Counted from the stretch's first letter, positions 26,627 to 36,727 are shown. The stretch: 64,000 nucleotides of DNA from Pontibacter flavimaris (GCF_001907195.1 NZ_LVWA01000005.1:248001-312000), one strand, 5' to 3'. Numbers and translations: made by a program. The notes: generated by a model from the sequence alone, not told the origin.

Positions 26627-27754
26627 ATGCCTGGCATTCTAGCCACTGTCGCTTGTAACCTGGATGCAGATATTCTGTCTGCTACCTACCCATTGCTGGA
26701 GGGGGGCAGTGTAGAGGCTATGGAGTGGTCTTTTGATACGCTTTTCCAGGTGGAACAACTCCCTGATTGGTTCCGGGAGATGTTGCAGGCCTACAGCCAG
26801 GAAGGCAGGCTGATCGGGCACGGAGTGTTTTACTCCCTGATCTCGGGCAGGTGGACCGAGAAGCAGGCGCAATGGCTAAAGAACCTGCGGCAGCTGTCTG
26901 CAGCGTTTCATTTCGACCACATCACCGAACACTTCGGCTTCTTTACCGGCCAGAACTTTCATTACGGCGCTCCGCTGAGTATACCCTATACCAGCACCAC
27001 GCTCCGCATCGGGCGTGACAGGCTGCTGCGCATTCAGGATGCCTGCCAAAGACCAGTAGGGCTCGAGAACCTGGCCTTTTCTTACTCGCTGGACGAGGTA
27101 AAGCAGCACGGCGAGTTCCTGGAAAAGCTCATTGAGCCTGCCAATGGCTTCATCATCCTGGACCTGCACAACCTCTACTGCCAGCTTCACAATTTTTCTG
27201 TTTCTTACGAGGAACTGATCCTGCTATACCCGCTCGAGCGCGTGCGGGAGATCCATATTTCGGGCGGTAGCTGGGAAGAAGCCCAGGAGGCACCAGGCCA
27301 CAAAGTCAGGCGCGACACCCACGACGATGCGGTGCCGGCAGAAGTTTTTCAGTTGCTCAAGCAGACCATGCCGCTGTGCCCCAACCTCAAGTACGTGGTG
27401 CTGGAACAGCTGGGAAACGGGCTCAAAACGGAAAGCAGCCGTGCCGGCTTCCAGAGAGACTTCCGGCAGATGGAGCTGCTGGTACAGCAAGTGAATGCGG
27501 CCCGCACCGGCCTCCTGCCTGACAACCTTTTCCTGCCACTGAGCGCTTTCCCAGACAGCTTTGTCGAAGAAGATGAGGCACTGCACCAGCAACAGGTGCT
27601 ACTCTCGCAGATTCTTGAAAATGCCCCTTCTTACCAGGAGGCGCAGCGTCTGCTCCAAACCTCCTCTCTCGCTCACTCCGACTGGCGTATCGAAAACTGG
27701 CAGCCCTATATGCTGGAAACAGCTATCCGTATCGCACAGAAGTGGAAGAAGTAG
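26627..27754 (+). CDS. MNIO-family (DUF692) iron enzyme
   Basis: The 375-residue protein has the TIM-barrel ligand pattern of multinuclear non-heme iron oxidative enzymes: FDHITEHFGF, GLENLAF, ILDLHNLYCQLHN, REIHISGG and RDTHDDAVPAEVF. The last 85 residues form an extra helical domain (LSQILENAPSYQEAQRLLQ). MNIOs oxidise cysteine or asparagine side chains in precursor peptides. The preceding CPACGMG peptide is its likely substrate. A partner recognition protein (DUF2063-like) is not encoded nearby; the C-terminal extension might do this job. Confidence 0.88.
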   Translation: MPGILATVACNLDADILSATYPLLEGGSVEAMEWSFDTLFQVEQLPDWFREMLQAYSQEGRLIGHGVFYSLISGRWTEKQAQWLKNLRQLSAAFHFDHITEHFGFFTGQNFHYGAPLSIPYTSTTLRIGRDRLLRIQDACQRPVGLENLAFSYSLDEVKQHGEFLEKLIEPANGFIILDLHNLYCQLHNFSVSYEELILLYPLERVREIHISGGSWEEAQEAPGHKVRRDTHDDAVPAEVFQLLKQTMPLCPNLKYVVLEQLGNGLKTESSRAGFQRDFRQMELLVQQVNAARTGLLPDNLFLPLSAFPDSFVEEDEALHQQQVLLSQILENAPSYQEAQRLLQTSSLAHSDWRIENWQPYMLETAIRIAQKWKK

Positions 27755-28170
27755 CAGGCAAGAAAGCTTGCTGTACCTGGTTGCCCAGTGAGTCGGCTTC
27801 TGTAACTTTCATATCTTGTCCCATTTCTTGGTAGCCGATGTACTGTTAGCGCAGGGCACCTGCCTTCAGGTTCAGGAATTTAGTGGGTGTTCTGGCAAAC
27901 AGGTACGCCTTTGGAAACTATGGGTTTGTTTGCCCATCCCCCTTCCTCGTTAAAAGCGATGCCCTTACCGCGACCACACCATCACAAAGAGCCTGCACGA
28001 CTTTTGCATAAACCGGGGTTAGGCATCACGCAGAAAGCTGTTTAGTGACGGTGCCTGTGGCGTGCGCCTTTATTGTTGAAGTGGAATTCGCTCATTGATG
28101 TTTTAAAGCTCAGTGTTGGGTAGGTTAGCAGTGTTTGGATACACTATAGCCTTCTGTATCAAAACTTGGT
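27755..28170. other. Intergenic stretch with eroded coding traces
   Basis: About 415 bp without an intact gene. On the minus strand short frames look like broken coding (for example GKGIAFNEEGGWANKPIVSKG), shifting frame several times. I cannot assign a family. It may be the decayed remains of a gene. Confidence 0.3.
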
Positions 28171-28327
28171 TTACATGTAATCATTTTACTGTAAGTCCAG
28201 CGTGTTCTACTTGGTTTACAGTGCTGGTTAGCAATTATACTTTGCTTTGTGGGAAGACTTTAATTGTTTTACTGTAATTTTAATGGGTGTTAATTATTTT
28301 ACCGTAACTTTAATTAAATTACAGTAA
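28171..28327 (+). promoter_or_regulatory. Array of TTACnGTAA operator-like sites upstream of Fic gene
   Basis: Sites: TTACATGTAA 28171-28180, TTACTGTAA 28186-28194, half-site TTACAGTGC near 28216, TTACTGTAA 28269-28277, TTACCGTAA 28299-28307 and TTACAGTAA 28319-28327. The 4th and 5th sit inside a 25-bp repeat (TTAATT, N3-5, TTACYGTAA, YTTTAAT). The last ends 8 bp before the Fic ATG. Likely multi-site repression. Confidence 0.65.
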
Positions 28328-28335
28328 GGGGATAG

Positions 28336-29841
28336 ATGAAATTACAAACAGCCGGTAGCCTGTGGCTTCAGGAGCATTTTAAACTGACGCGCTTTGTGTT
28401 AACGCATCGCTCATACATCGGGCAGAATGCCAGGTTGGAGCTGACCCCTAGCGGTGAGGTAAACCAGGTGTATGGTCCGAAATATGCCCCGGCCACTGAC
28501 ACAGTGATGGCGCACCTGGAATTCTCCTTGAAGTACGACGACCTCGACCTTGCCTTCCTAAAAGCAGTTTTCAATCACGTTTCCTACGAAGAAATTGCAG
28601 CGTATGTGGCAGGCTCCCCAACGGGCAAGTATGCGCGAAAAATAGGTTTCCTGTACGAGTTCCTGACCGGCAGGCAAGTAGCGCTTGCTGAAGCGATAGG
28701 GGGGAATTATGTTGACTTGCTGGAAGAGGAGAAATACTTTACAGGTAAGATAGTGAAAGTCCGGAAGTGGCGCATCAATAACAACTTATTAGGTCCGGCT
28801 GCTTTTTGCCCCATCGTACGGAAAACAAGTGCGCTTGCGGAAGTGCTTCAGCATGACCTGAGGCAGCAAGTGGCTCAGTTAAAAGAAAGTTACGACCTGG
28901 TGACTTTCAGCAGAGCGATACAATACCTTTATAGTAAGGAAACCCGCTCCTCGTATGAGATAGAAAAAGAGAAGCCCTCTCCTGAAAGAATGGGGCGCTT
29001 TATAGCCCTGCTAAGCCGGGCCGGGGGGGATCCGAGCGAGCAATTGCTGGGCGAGGAGAACCTGACACAACTGCAAAATGCCATTGTCGATCCCCGGTTT
29101 GCTGCTTCGGGTTACCGTGACTTTCAGAATTACATCGGGCAGACACTTCCAAACTACGTGGAGTTGATACACTTCATCTGTCCGCCGCCGTCGATTGTGC
29201 CTTCCCTGATGGAGGGATTGAAAGAAACAGCGACCAAGTCGGAAGGAGCATCCGCTCTGGTAAGAGCAGCTATTATTTCCTTTGGTTTTGTCTTTATACA
29301 TCCGTTCGAGGACGGCAACGGCAGGCTGCACCGTTTTCTGATTCATGACATGCTCGTCAGGGACGGGGTGGTACCGGAAGGGTTGATTATTCCGGTATCG
29401 GCTCATATGCTGAGCCATATGCGGGACTACGACAAAACACTTGAAAATTACTCCAAACCTTTGATGCAGCTGGTGCAGTACACCAAGGCAGCCAATGGAG
29501 AACTGGAGGTGACTAACAAAGAAGAGGTAGAAGGTTATTTCAGATACCCCGACCTGACAGACCAGACTGTTTTTCTTGCCCAAACGATACAGGCAACCAT
29601 TACGAACGACATGCCGCAGGAACTAGCCTTTATCCAGCGGTATGATGAGACGAAAAGGGAGCTGCAGCAAATTGTGGACATGCCCGACAAGGAGCTGAAT
29701 CTGATGATCCTGTTTCTACACCAGAACAAGGGTGTTTTTCCAAAGCGCCGACGGAAAGATTTTGCCAAGCTCACCAACTATGAAATAGAAAGAATGGAGC
29801 AGGTTTACCGGGAGGTGTTTGAGCTGGCCGCTGACAACTGA
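28336..29841 (+). CDS. Fic-domain protein (putative AMPylase)
   Basis: The 501-residue protein contains the Fic core HPFEDGNGRLHRFL near residues 328-341, an exact HPFx(D/E)GNGR match. This transfers AMP, or less often another nucleotide group, to target proteins. The N-terminal 230 residues are an accessory region of the Fic/DOC N-terminal type. An inhibitory helix with (S/T)xxxE(G/N) is not clear by eye. It is a single gene with the operator array directly upstream. It could be a toxin, a regulator or an anti-phage factor. Confidence 0.9.
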   Translation: MKLQTAGSLWLQEHFKLTRFVLTHRSYIGQNARLELTPSGEVNQVYGPKYAPATDTVMAHLEFSLKYDDLDLAFLKAVFNHVSYEEIAAYVAGSPTGKYARKIGFLYEFLTGRQVALAEAIGGNYVDLLEEEKYFTGKIVKVRKWRINNNLLGPAAFCPIVRKTSALAEVLQHDLRQQVAQLKESYDLVTFSRAIQYLYSKETRSSYEIEKEKPSPERMGRFIALLSRAGGDPSEQLLGEENLTQLQNAIVDPRFAASGYRDFQNYIGQTLPNYVELIHFICPPPSIVPSLMEGLKETATKSEGASALVRAAIISFGFVFIHPFEDGNGRLHRFLIHDMLVRDGVVPEGLIIPVSAHMLSHMRDYDKTLENYSKPLMQLVQYTKAANGELEVTNKEEVEGYFRYPDLTDQTVFLAQTIQATITNDMPQELAFIQRYDETKRELQQIVDMPDKELNLMILFLHQNKGVFPKRRRKDFAKLTNYEIERMEQVYREVFELAADN

Positions 29842-30147
29842 TTGCCGGGTTCATTCAGCTAAAATGTTGGACCAATAAAGCACTTTCAAGCATTAGCTGA
29901 GAGATGCACTTTGGTCAGGAAAGTCCTGTGTCTGTGGCTACAGGAGCTGTGTTGAATGAATTAGTGGTTTTAAAGTACAATTTTTTCAATACAGTAGGTA
30001 ACAGCCTGATCATTTTTCGCTTACTTTACTTAACCTATCCCTGCTGCCCGGCCCTAGCTGGTGTGTAACTTATTGGAACAGCATATCCCGCTGAGCAACC
30101 TGGAGCAAGTATGGGTCTCTTATAATTGTATTCATTTATCCCAGTCT

Positions 30148-31893
30148 ATGCCCGTAAACCGCAACGCCCTGATTCGTTACCGCACGCTCGACAACTGCCT
30201 GCGCAACAAGTACAGAAAATGGACGCTGGAGGATTTAATTGATGCCTGCTCGGAAGCCCTGTATGAGTACGAGGGCATTGACAAGGGCGTGAGCAGGCGC
30301 ACAGTGCAGATGGACCTGCAGATGATGCGCTCGGATAAGCTGGGCTACAATGCACCCATTATTGTAATTGACAAGAAGTACTATGCCTACGAGGACCCGG
30401 AGTACTCTATTACCAACATTCCGCTCACGGAGCAGGATCTGGGCAAGCTGACCGAGGTAGCGGGCATCCTGCGGCAGTTCAAGGGCTTTACGCACTTTCA
30501 CGAACTCAATGGCATGGTGCAGCGCCTGGAGGATCGCATCCACACGGCAAAGACGAAGCAGGCGCCTATTATAGATCTGGAGAAAAACGAGCACCTGAAG
30601 GGGCTGGAGCACATCGATGCCCTTTACCAGTCTATCATCAAAAAGCGGCCGGTCCTTCTGACGTACCAGTCTTTCAAGGCAAGGGAGTCCCAGGCATTTA
30701 CGTTTCACCCGTACTTCCTGAAAGAGTACCGCAACCGCTGGTTTGTGCTGGGTATCAGGAAGCGAAGTCAGCCCGTACTGCTCCTGGCCCTGGACCGTAT
30801 CCTGGAAGTGGGGGAGTCGCATGAACCCTATCTGGAGAATGAGGGGCTGAACCTGTCGGAGTACTTTCAGCACGTGGTGGGCGTGTCAGTCAATCCGAAT
30901 AATGGGCCTGCGGAGGTGGAGCTGTTTGTGAACCGGGAGAACGCGCCCTATGTACTCACCAAACCACTGCACCACTCCCAGCAGCTGGTGGAACAGGTGG
31001 GCAACGGCATTATCATCCGCCTGCAGGTGCAGCTTAACTTCGAGCTGGAGCGAGAGATTCTTGGCTTCGGGGACTGCGTGAAGGTGCTTAAGCCGCATAA
31101 ACTCAAGCGCCGCATTTACGAGCGCATGCGCCACGGCGCAGAGCAGTACGACAAGGAGCTCAACCTAACGGAGCTGGAGCACAGTATGACGAAGGTGAAG
31201 CGCCGGGGCTATGCTGTACTGGAGAACCTATACACCAGTAAGGAAGTCACCCGGATGCTGTCTATGATCCATAAGGCCACGAGCGATGTAGAAAGATTCA
31301 GAAGGAGTGAAGACCTGTTCGCCATCCGTTGCCTGCTGCAGGAGATCCCGAACCTGAAGCCGCTGCTCTTCAACAGCAATCTCTGCGCCCTGATCCGGGA
31401 AGGGCTGGGGCCGGACTACTTCCTGACCAAAGCGATTTATTTTGACAAGCCGCCCAAATCGAACTGGTACGTGACCTGGCATCAGGATGTGCCCATCAAT
31501 GTGAAGGAAAAGGTCGAGACGGAGGGTTTTAGCGGCTGGACTGACAAGGCCGGGCTGGTGAGTGTGCGTCCGCCGCTGGAGTGCCTGCAGAGCGCCTTCA
31601 CTGTTCGCATTCACCTCGACGATTCAGACGAGCAGAACGGGGCGTTGAAGGTGATCCCTCGCACGCATCTGAGCATTTTATCCGACAAAGAAATTGCCGA
31701 GATACGCGACACCACCGACAGCGCCTGCTGCAAGGTGAAGCAGGGCGGCGTGCACCTGCTAAAACCACTGACGTTGCACGCTTCTTCCAAAACAGAAAAC
31801 AACAAACATCGCCGTGTCATCCACCTGGAGTTCAACAACCGGGAGCTACCCGAAGGGCTGGAGTGGCTGGAGCGGGAGGAAGTGCTCTTATAA
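30148..31893 (+). CDS. WYL-domain regulator fused to phytanoyl-CoA-dioxygenase-like domain
   Basis: I use ATG 30148 (MPVNRNALIRYRTLDNCLRN), the usual start of Bacteroidota WYL regulators; it gives 581 residues. Residues about 1-330 hold a wHTH (SRRTVQMDLQMM) and a WYL domain (RPVLLTYQSFKA, FHPYFLKEYRNRWFVLG). Residues about 350-580 look like a PhyH Fe(II)/2-oxoglutarate oxygenase: the H-x-D is WHQD, the distal His and Arg are in LHASSKTENNKHRRVIHLEF. WYL domains sense ligands in many defence and RNA/DNA-repair loci. A catalytic oxygenase on a repressor is unusual. It may control the nearby repair genes. Confidence 0.85.
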   Translation: MPVNRNALIRYRTLDNCLRNKYRKWTLEDLIDACSEALYEYEGIDKGVSRRTVQMDLQMMRSDKLGYNAPIIVIDKKYYAYEDPEYSITNIPLTEQDLGKLTEVAGILRQFKGFTHFHELNGMVQRLEDRIHTAKTKQAPIIDLEKNEHLKGLEHIDALYQSIIKKRPVLLTYQSFKARESQAFTFHPYFLKEYRNRWFVLGIRKRSQPVLLLALDRILEVGESHEPYLENEGLNLSEYFQHVVGVSVNPNNGPAEVELFVNRENAPYVLTKPLHHSQQLVEQVGNGIIIRLQVQLNFELEREILGFGDCVKVLKPHKLKRRIYERMRHGAEQYDKELNLTELEHSMTKVKRRGYAVLENLYTSKEVTRMLSMIHKATSDVERFRRSEDLFAIRCLLQEIPNLKPLLFNSNLCALIREGLGPDYFLTKAIYFDKPPKSNWYVTWHQDVPINVKEKVETEGFSGWTDKAGLVSVRPPLECLQSAFTVRIHLDDSDEQNGALKVIPRTHLSILSDKEIAEIRDTTDSACCKVKQGGVHLLKPLTLHASSKTENNKHRRVIHLEFNNRELPEGLEWLEREEVLL

Positions 31894-31938
31894 CCCTTAT
31901 ATTATAAACTCATATCGGATAGCTATTTTATTCACTAT

Positions 31939-34900
31939 ATGCAAGAAACTTCTACTCGTTTTAAGCAATGCACTCGCCTTGTATTGCTAACCCTGGTGTA
32001 TTTATTAACTCAAAAGCCTGTCTTTTCACAGGTGCCGGACCTGGAAGTATGGGATAAAAGTTTCGGTGGCTGGGGAATGGATAAGCTGACAGCCATGGCT
32101 CCGACTGTTGATGGCGGTTATGTGTTGGGAGGGTATACTACTTCCGGAACCGGCGGTGACCTGACAGTTGGTAACAAGGGATACAGAAGCTACTGGATCA
32201 TTAAGGTCTCTTCCACAGGCAGTAAAACATGGGACAAAACCTATGGAGCAGGCGGTGAAGAGTACCTCACATCTTTAATCGCAACTGCCGACGGAGGCTA
32301 TCTGGCGGGTGGGCATTCATGGTCCGGGGCCACCGGCGATAAAACGGAAGGTACCAGAGGGAACGCTGATTTCTGGATCGTCAAGCTCGACGCCAATGGG
32401 AATAAAGTATGGGATAAAACCTATGGCGGAAGCCTTAAGGATGAATTATCTACCATGATTCAAACGCCGGATGGCGGGTATCTAGTGGGGGGCTACTCCG
32501 ACTCCAGGGCATCGGGAGATAAGACGGAAGGCTCTAAAGGGTATTCTGACTACTGGGTGATAAAACTCAATGCCGATGGCAGCAAAGCCTGGGATAGAAC
32601 CTATGGCGGTAGCGATAGTGAATACTTAACGACACTGTTAAACACACCCGATGGCGGTTACCTGCTGGGCGGACACTCCAGATCAGGCGCCGATGGCGAT
32701 AAGTCAGAGCCTAACAAATCTCCTTACGGAGTCGATGCAGACTATTGGGTGGTAAAGCTCGACGCTCTTGGGAACAAGGAATGGGATAAGACAATAGGAG
32801 GAGAGCATACGGATTATCTAAGCACACTCACCCTGTTGCCAGACGGTGGCTTCCTGCTTGGAGGCAGCTCCAACTCAGAGGCGACCGGTGATCGAACCGA
32901 GAAGAACAAGGGCCAGTATGCGTTTGGAAACCGGCTGGACTATTGGATAGTGAAACTCAGTGCCAAGGGTGAGAAAATGTGGGACAAAGCCATTGGCGGC
33001 AGCTATGAGGATCAGCTGTTATCCGTTATCACAACTTCAGATGGAGGTTATCTGCTTGGTGGTTGGTCTTCATCCGGTGCTTCCAGTGATAAGACCGACA
33101 CTTCCAGAGGAGGCATTGACTACTGGGTAGTAAAACTCGACTCAGAGCGGAACAAGGTATGGGATAAATCCTTTGGCGGTGATAAGGCTGATTATATGCT
33201 TTGTATGTTGGCGACATCAGATGGTGGTTACCTGCTGGGTGGACATTCCACTTCCGGAGCAGTAGGTAATAAAACCGGGAGCTCTAGGGGTGCGGAAGAT
33301 TACTGGATCGTCAAGCTCAAAGAAACAGGAACCGTCAGGACCAGTGTTGTGCCGGTCACGAAAGTCTGGGACAAACGGTTTGGGGGTTTCTATCTGGATA
33401 GATTGTCTTCTATGGTTGAGACAACAGACGGGGGATATTTATTGGCCGGATACTCCAACTCCGGGAAAACCGGTGACCACAGCAAAGAGTATGATTGGAA
33501 TATCTGGTTTGGCTATCACTATTTCTGGCTTGTGAAGGTGAACGCTGATGGGACCAAGGTATGGGACAAGGCATTCGGAGGCTATGGACATGATGCCCTG
33601 ATGTCGGTTGTAAAAACGGACGATGGTGGTTACCTGGTAGGTGGCTATTCTAACTCCGGGACATCGAGTGATAAATCGTCTTCCTCCAGCGGGAACTGGG
33701 ACTATTGGATCATTAAGCTGGATGCCGGGGGGAACAAGATCTGGGACAGGTCTTTTGGTGGCATCGGTTCGAATTATTTCTCTACCATGATTCTGACTCC
33801 TGACGGGGGCTTTTTGCTGGGGGGAACGACCTCATCACATGAAGGAGGAGATAAGACAGAGACGTCCAGAGGACTACAGGACTACTGGGTTGTCAAGATT
33901 GACCGGAGTGGAAACAAAGAGTGGGATAAGACGATCGGTGGCGCGCGCGAAGACCATCTTACTTCTCTTGTTGCCTCACCGGACGGGGGGTACCTGCTTG
34001 GGGGGTATTCATCTTCAGGAGTTGGGGGCGATAAAACGAGCGCCACAAGTGGGAAATGGGATTACTGGGTAGTGAAACTGAACGCCGATGGTAGCAAAGA
34101 CTGGGACAGAACCATCGGTGGGAATGGAGAAGACCGCTTACAGTCGATGCTCCTGCTACCCGATGGCAACTACTTGTTAGGGGGATATTCAGACTTGGAT
34201 GTAGGCGGTAGCAAGACAGCACCCGGGAAGGGCTCCTTGGACTACTGGATTGTAAAGCTGCATGCCAGCGGCTATACCATGTGGGATAAAACCTATGGGG
34301 GCCATTTTGCTGATTATTTGACCAACATGGTATTGACTGCAGATGGCGGGGTTCTGCTTGGAGGAAACTCCGAGTCGGAAGGAGATGCAGACAAGACTGA
34401 AGCCAGAAGAGGGGTATCCTGGGGTGATTATTGGGTTGTAAAGCTCAAATCAGACGGTAGAAAGGAATGGGATAAAACTTTTGGGGGGAGTGGCCTGGAG
34501 AATGCAACGGCATTGCTGGAAACCTCCGATCGTGCCTTTTTGGTAGGGGGCTACTCCGAAGCAGGAGCAGGAGCCAATGGCGACAGGAGCCAGAGCGCTT
34601 GGGGGGAAGCTGATTATTGGGTGGTGAAATTTAAATCGGACCTTGCTGTGCAACTGGCAAGTGAGCCTGCCAAGGCTTCTTCTGTTAAGGTCAGCGAAAT
34701 AAGCACCACCTCTCTGAAGCTTACCTTTGCCGGTGGCAGCGGCACCAAGCGCCTTGTACTGGCCCGTCAGGGTGCAGCGGTAAATGCTATGCCGGATGAT
34801 GGTTTTCCTTATTTGTCTAATCCAGCCTTCAGGCAAGGGCAAGAGATTGGAGTTGGCAACTTTGTGGTCTATAGCGGTACAGGTAATGAGGTGACGGTCA

Positions 34901-36429
34901 CATCCCTCAGGAGCTCTACCGACTATCACTTTGCCGTTTTCGAGTACAACGATAATGATACAAAAACCGCTGAAAACTATCTGACAACTGCAATTGGAAA
35001 AGCCTGGGCAACAACGCTGAAAGCGGCGGACTTCCTGGCCCTGGAAGAGAACTTTTCTTACACGGCTGCCACACTCCTGACCGACAATGGCTGGACCGCG
35101 CATAGTGGCGGTACAACCAATGCCATACCTGTTGCTGCTACAGGGCTTAACTATACCGGGTATGGATCGAGTGGCATTGGTAATAGTGCTGAGATCAAGG
35201 CAAACGGACAAAGTATTCATCGGACCTTTACTCCTATCAGTCCCGGAACACCCGTATATGTTGCATTTCTGGTAAACGTGGCCTCATCCAACGCGACCGG
35301 AGATTACTTCCTGCATCTGGGGCCGTCAAATATGGGGCTTTCGCATTTCAGAAGTCGTGTGTATGTACGCGCTTCTTCGGCCGACAAGGTGCAGTTTAGT
35401 ATGAGTGATGGTGCCCCTCCACAAGGGTACACCCAAGAGTATGACCTGAAAAAGACTTACCTGCTGGTAGTAAAGTATACCTTTAGTGAGGCAGGTACCA
35501 AGGCATCGCTCTTTGTTAATCCCGATTTGCAGAAAGAGCCTGCAGTCGCCCAGGTTGTCGTGGACGAGCCAGGAGAACTATCACCTGTTGATATCAACAC
35601 CATTGTCTTGCGCCAGGGCCCAGCGTCGCCTGTACTTACACTTGACGGTCTTCGCGTAGCTACGTCCTACAAATTGGCTATAGGGGAGCCCGCAGTCAAG
35701 GCTGATCAGCAGATAAGTTTTGCAGCACTTGAGGACAGGATTTATGGCGCTGCACCGATCATGCTGACAGCCAGCACTGCCTCCAATTTGCCTGTCAGCT
35801 TTTCTCTTCTCTCAGGTCCTGCCACATTGAATGGTAATACGTTAACGCTGACCGGTGCCGGCCAGGTGCACGTAAGTGCATCACAGAAAGGGAATGAATC
35901 TTTTAATGCTGCCACTGACGTGGATCAGACATTCTGTGTGAACCCGACTACACCTGTGGTGGAAGTAAATGGTATGGAACTGCGCATCACAAACCCAACA
36001 GAGGGAACATCATCTTACGTGTGGTACCTGAATGGTACTGTTGTAGATGGCGCCACTACTGATGCACATACTGCTACAACTCCAGGCAGCTACACTGTAG
36101 TAGCCAAAGCGGGGAAGTGTATGTCCCAGGTTTCAGAGGCAAAACTGATCAATCCCACAGGTATAGATGATGAAGTGTTTCTAGAGAAAAATGCTGTGTA
36201 TCCCATACCCGCTACTACAACACTTTATATACAAGTGCCGGAAGCAGGTTGGGGCACGGCTACTTTTGGTATCTATGACTTGAGTGGGCGCTCGGTGCTA
36301 CAGCAGCAGGAGCATATACGGGGCGGATCGGAGGTGGTCATGGACGTGGGTGGACTGCTGCGCGGTCTGTACTTCCTGCTCATAAGCACGCCGAAAGGAT
36401 CTACCTCCCGTAAAATTATTCTGCATTAA
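31939..36429 (+). CDS. Large secreted repeat protein with type IX sorting domain
   Basis: The 1496-residue protein has an N-terminal signal (LVLLTLVYLLTQKPVFSQ), then 14 tandem repeats of about 65-75 residues with the pattern WDK-x-(Y/F/I)GG, T-x-DGGYLLGG-S, GDKTE, DYWIVKL. These are probably beta-propeller blades. After about residue 900 come a fibronectin-like segment and a laminin-like sheet region, then the C-terminal type IX secretion signal (AVYPIPATTTLYIQV, SGRSVLQ, GLYFLLIST, KIILH). It is likely exported and anchored at the cell surface. Ligand is unknown. Confidence 0.88.
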   Translation: MQETSTRFKQCTRLVLLTLVYLLTQKPVFSQVPDLEVWDKSFGGWGMDKLTAMAPTVDGGYVLGGYTTSGTGGDLTVGNKGYRSYWIIKVSSTGSKTWDKTYGAGGEEYLTSLIATADGGYLAGGHSWSGATGDKTEGTRGNADFWIVKLDANGNKVWDKTYGGSLKDELSTMIQTPDGGYLVGGYSDSRASGDKTEGSKGYSDYWVIKLNADGSKAWDRTYGGSDSEYLTTLLNTPDGGYLLGGHSRSGADGDKSEPNKSPYGVDADYWVVKLDALGNKEWDKTIGGEHTDYLSTLTLLPDGGFLLGGSSNSEATGDRTEKNKGQYAFGNRLDYWIVKLSAKGEKMWDKAIGGSYEDQLLSVITTSDGGYLLGGWSSSGASSDKTDTSRGGIDYWVVKLDSERNKVWDKSFGGDKADYMLCMLATSDGGYLLGGHSTSGAVGNKTGSSRGAEDYWIVKLKETGTVRTSVVPVTKVWDKRFGGFYLDRLSSMVETTDGGYLLAGYSNSGKTGDHSKEYDWNIWFGYHYFWLVKVNADGTKVWDKAFGGYGHDALMSVVKTDDGGYLVGGYSNSGTSSDKSSSSSGNWDYWIIKLDAGGNKIWDRSFGGIGSNYFSTMILTPDGGFLLGGTTSSHEGGDKTETSRGLQDYWVVKIDRSGNKEWDKTIGGAREDHLTSLVASPDGGYLLGGYSSSGVGGDKTSATSGKWDYWVVKLNADGSKDWDRTIGGNGEDRLQSMLLLPDGNYLLGGYSDLDVGGSKTAPGKGSLDYWIVKLHASGYTMWDKTYGGHFADYLTNMVLTADGGVLLGGNSESEGDADKTEARRGVSWGDYWVVKLKSDGRKEWDKTFGGSGLENATALLETSDRAFLVGGYSEAGAGANGDRSQSAWGEADYWVVKFKSDLAVQLASEPAKASSVKVSEISTTSLKLTFAGGSGTKRLVLARQGAAVNAMPDDGFPYLSNPAFRQGQEIGVGNFVVYSGTGNEVTVTSLRSSTDYHFAVFEYNDNDTKTAENYLTTAIGKAWATTLKAADFLALEENFSYTAATLLTDNGWTAHSGGTTNAIPVAATGLNYTGYGSSGIGNSAEIKANGQSIHRTFTPISPGTPVYVAFLVNVASSNATGDYFLHLGPSNMGLSHFRSRVYVRASSADKVQFSMSDGAPPQGYTQEYDLKKTYLLVVKYTFSEAGTKASLFVNPDLQKEPAVAQVVVDEPGELSPVDINTIVLRQGPASPVLTLDGLRVATSYKLAIGEPAVKADQQISFAALEDRIYGAAPIMLTASTASNLPVSFSLLSGPATLNGNTLTLTGAGQVHVSASQKGNESFNAATDVDQTFCVNPTTPVVEVNGMELRITNPTEGTSSYVWYLNGTVVDGATTDAHTATTPGSYTVVAKAGKCMSQVSEAKLINPTGIDDEVFLEKNAVYPIPATTTLYIQVPEAGWGTATFGIYDLSGRSVLQQQEHIRGGSEVVMDVGGLLRGLYFLLISTPKGSTSRKIILH

Positions 36430-36680
36430 GTCATGGCTTGCATCATGTCTTCAATGGTTCTGCTTTTCTGGTGTGAGCGTTAACTACCTACAGTTTGTTC
36501 AGTAAATTGCTTTATGTGTTGTTAGAAATAGCAAGTGGTAAAGTGTAGTCTAGTAATATCTCTTGTGTCGTGATCTTGTAGTGAAACCAGCTTTCAGACG
36601 CCCCTAGCAGTGTTGGTTTGACCGAGTTAATAGCTAAACTAATTGTCTTACATAGGTCAAGAATAAATGTATTTATAAAA

Positions 36681-36700
36681 CTTTCAATAACTATTGAAAG
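36681..36700. promoter_or_regulatory. Palindromic operator TTTCAAT-N4-ATTGAAA upstream of GbsR-type gene
   Basis: CTTTCAATAACTATTGAAAG is a perfect palindrome with 9-bp arms and a 2-bp centre, 28 bp before the ATG of the regulator gene. A second copy with the same arms and 4-bp spacer lies at 37252-37269 before the next gene. It is probably the regulator's own binding site. Confidence 0.75.
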
Positions 36701-36727
36701 TATAAGGAATTATACTATCTTTGGCTC

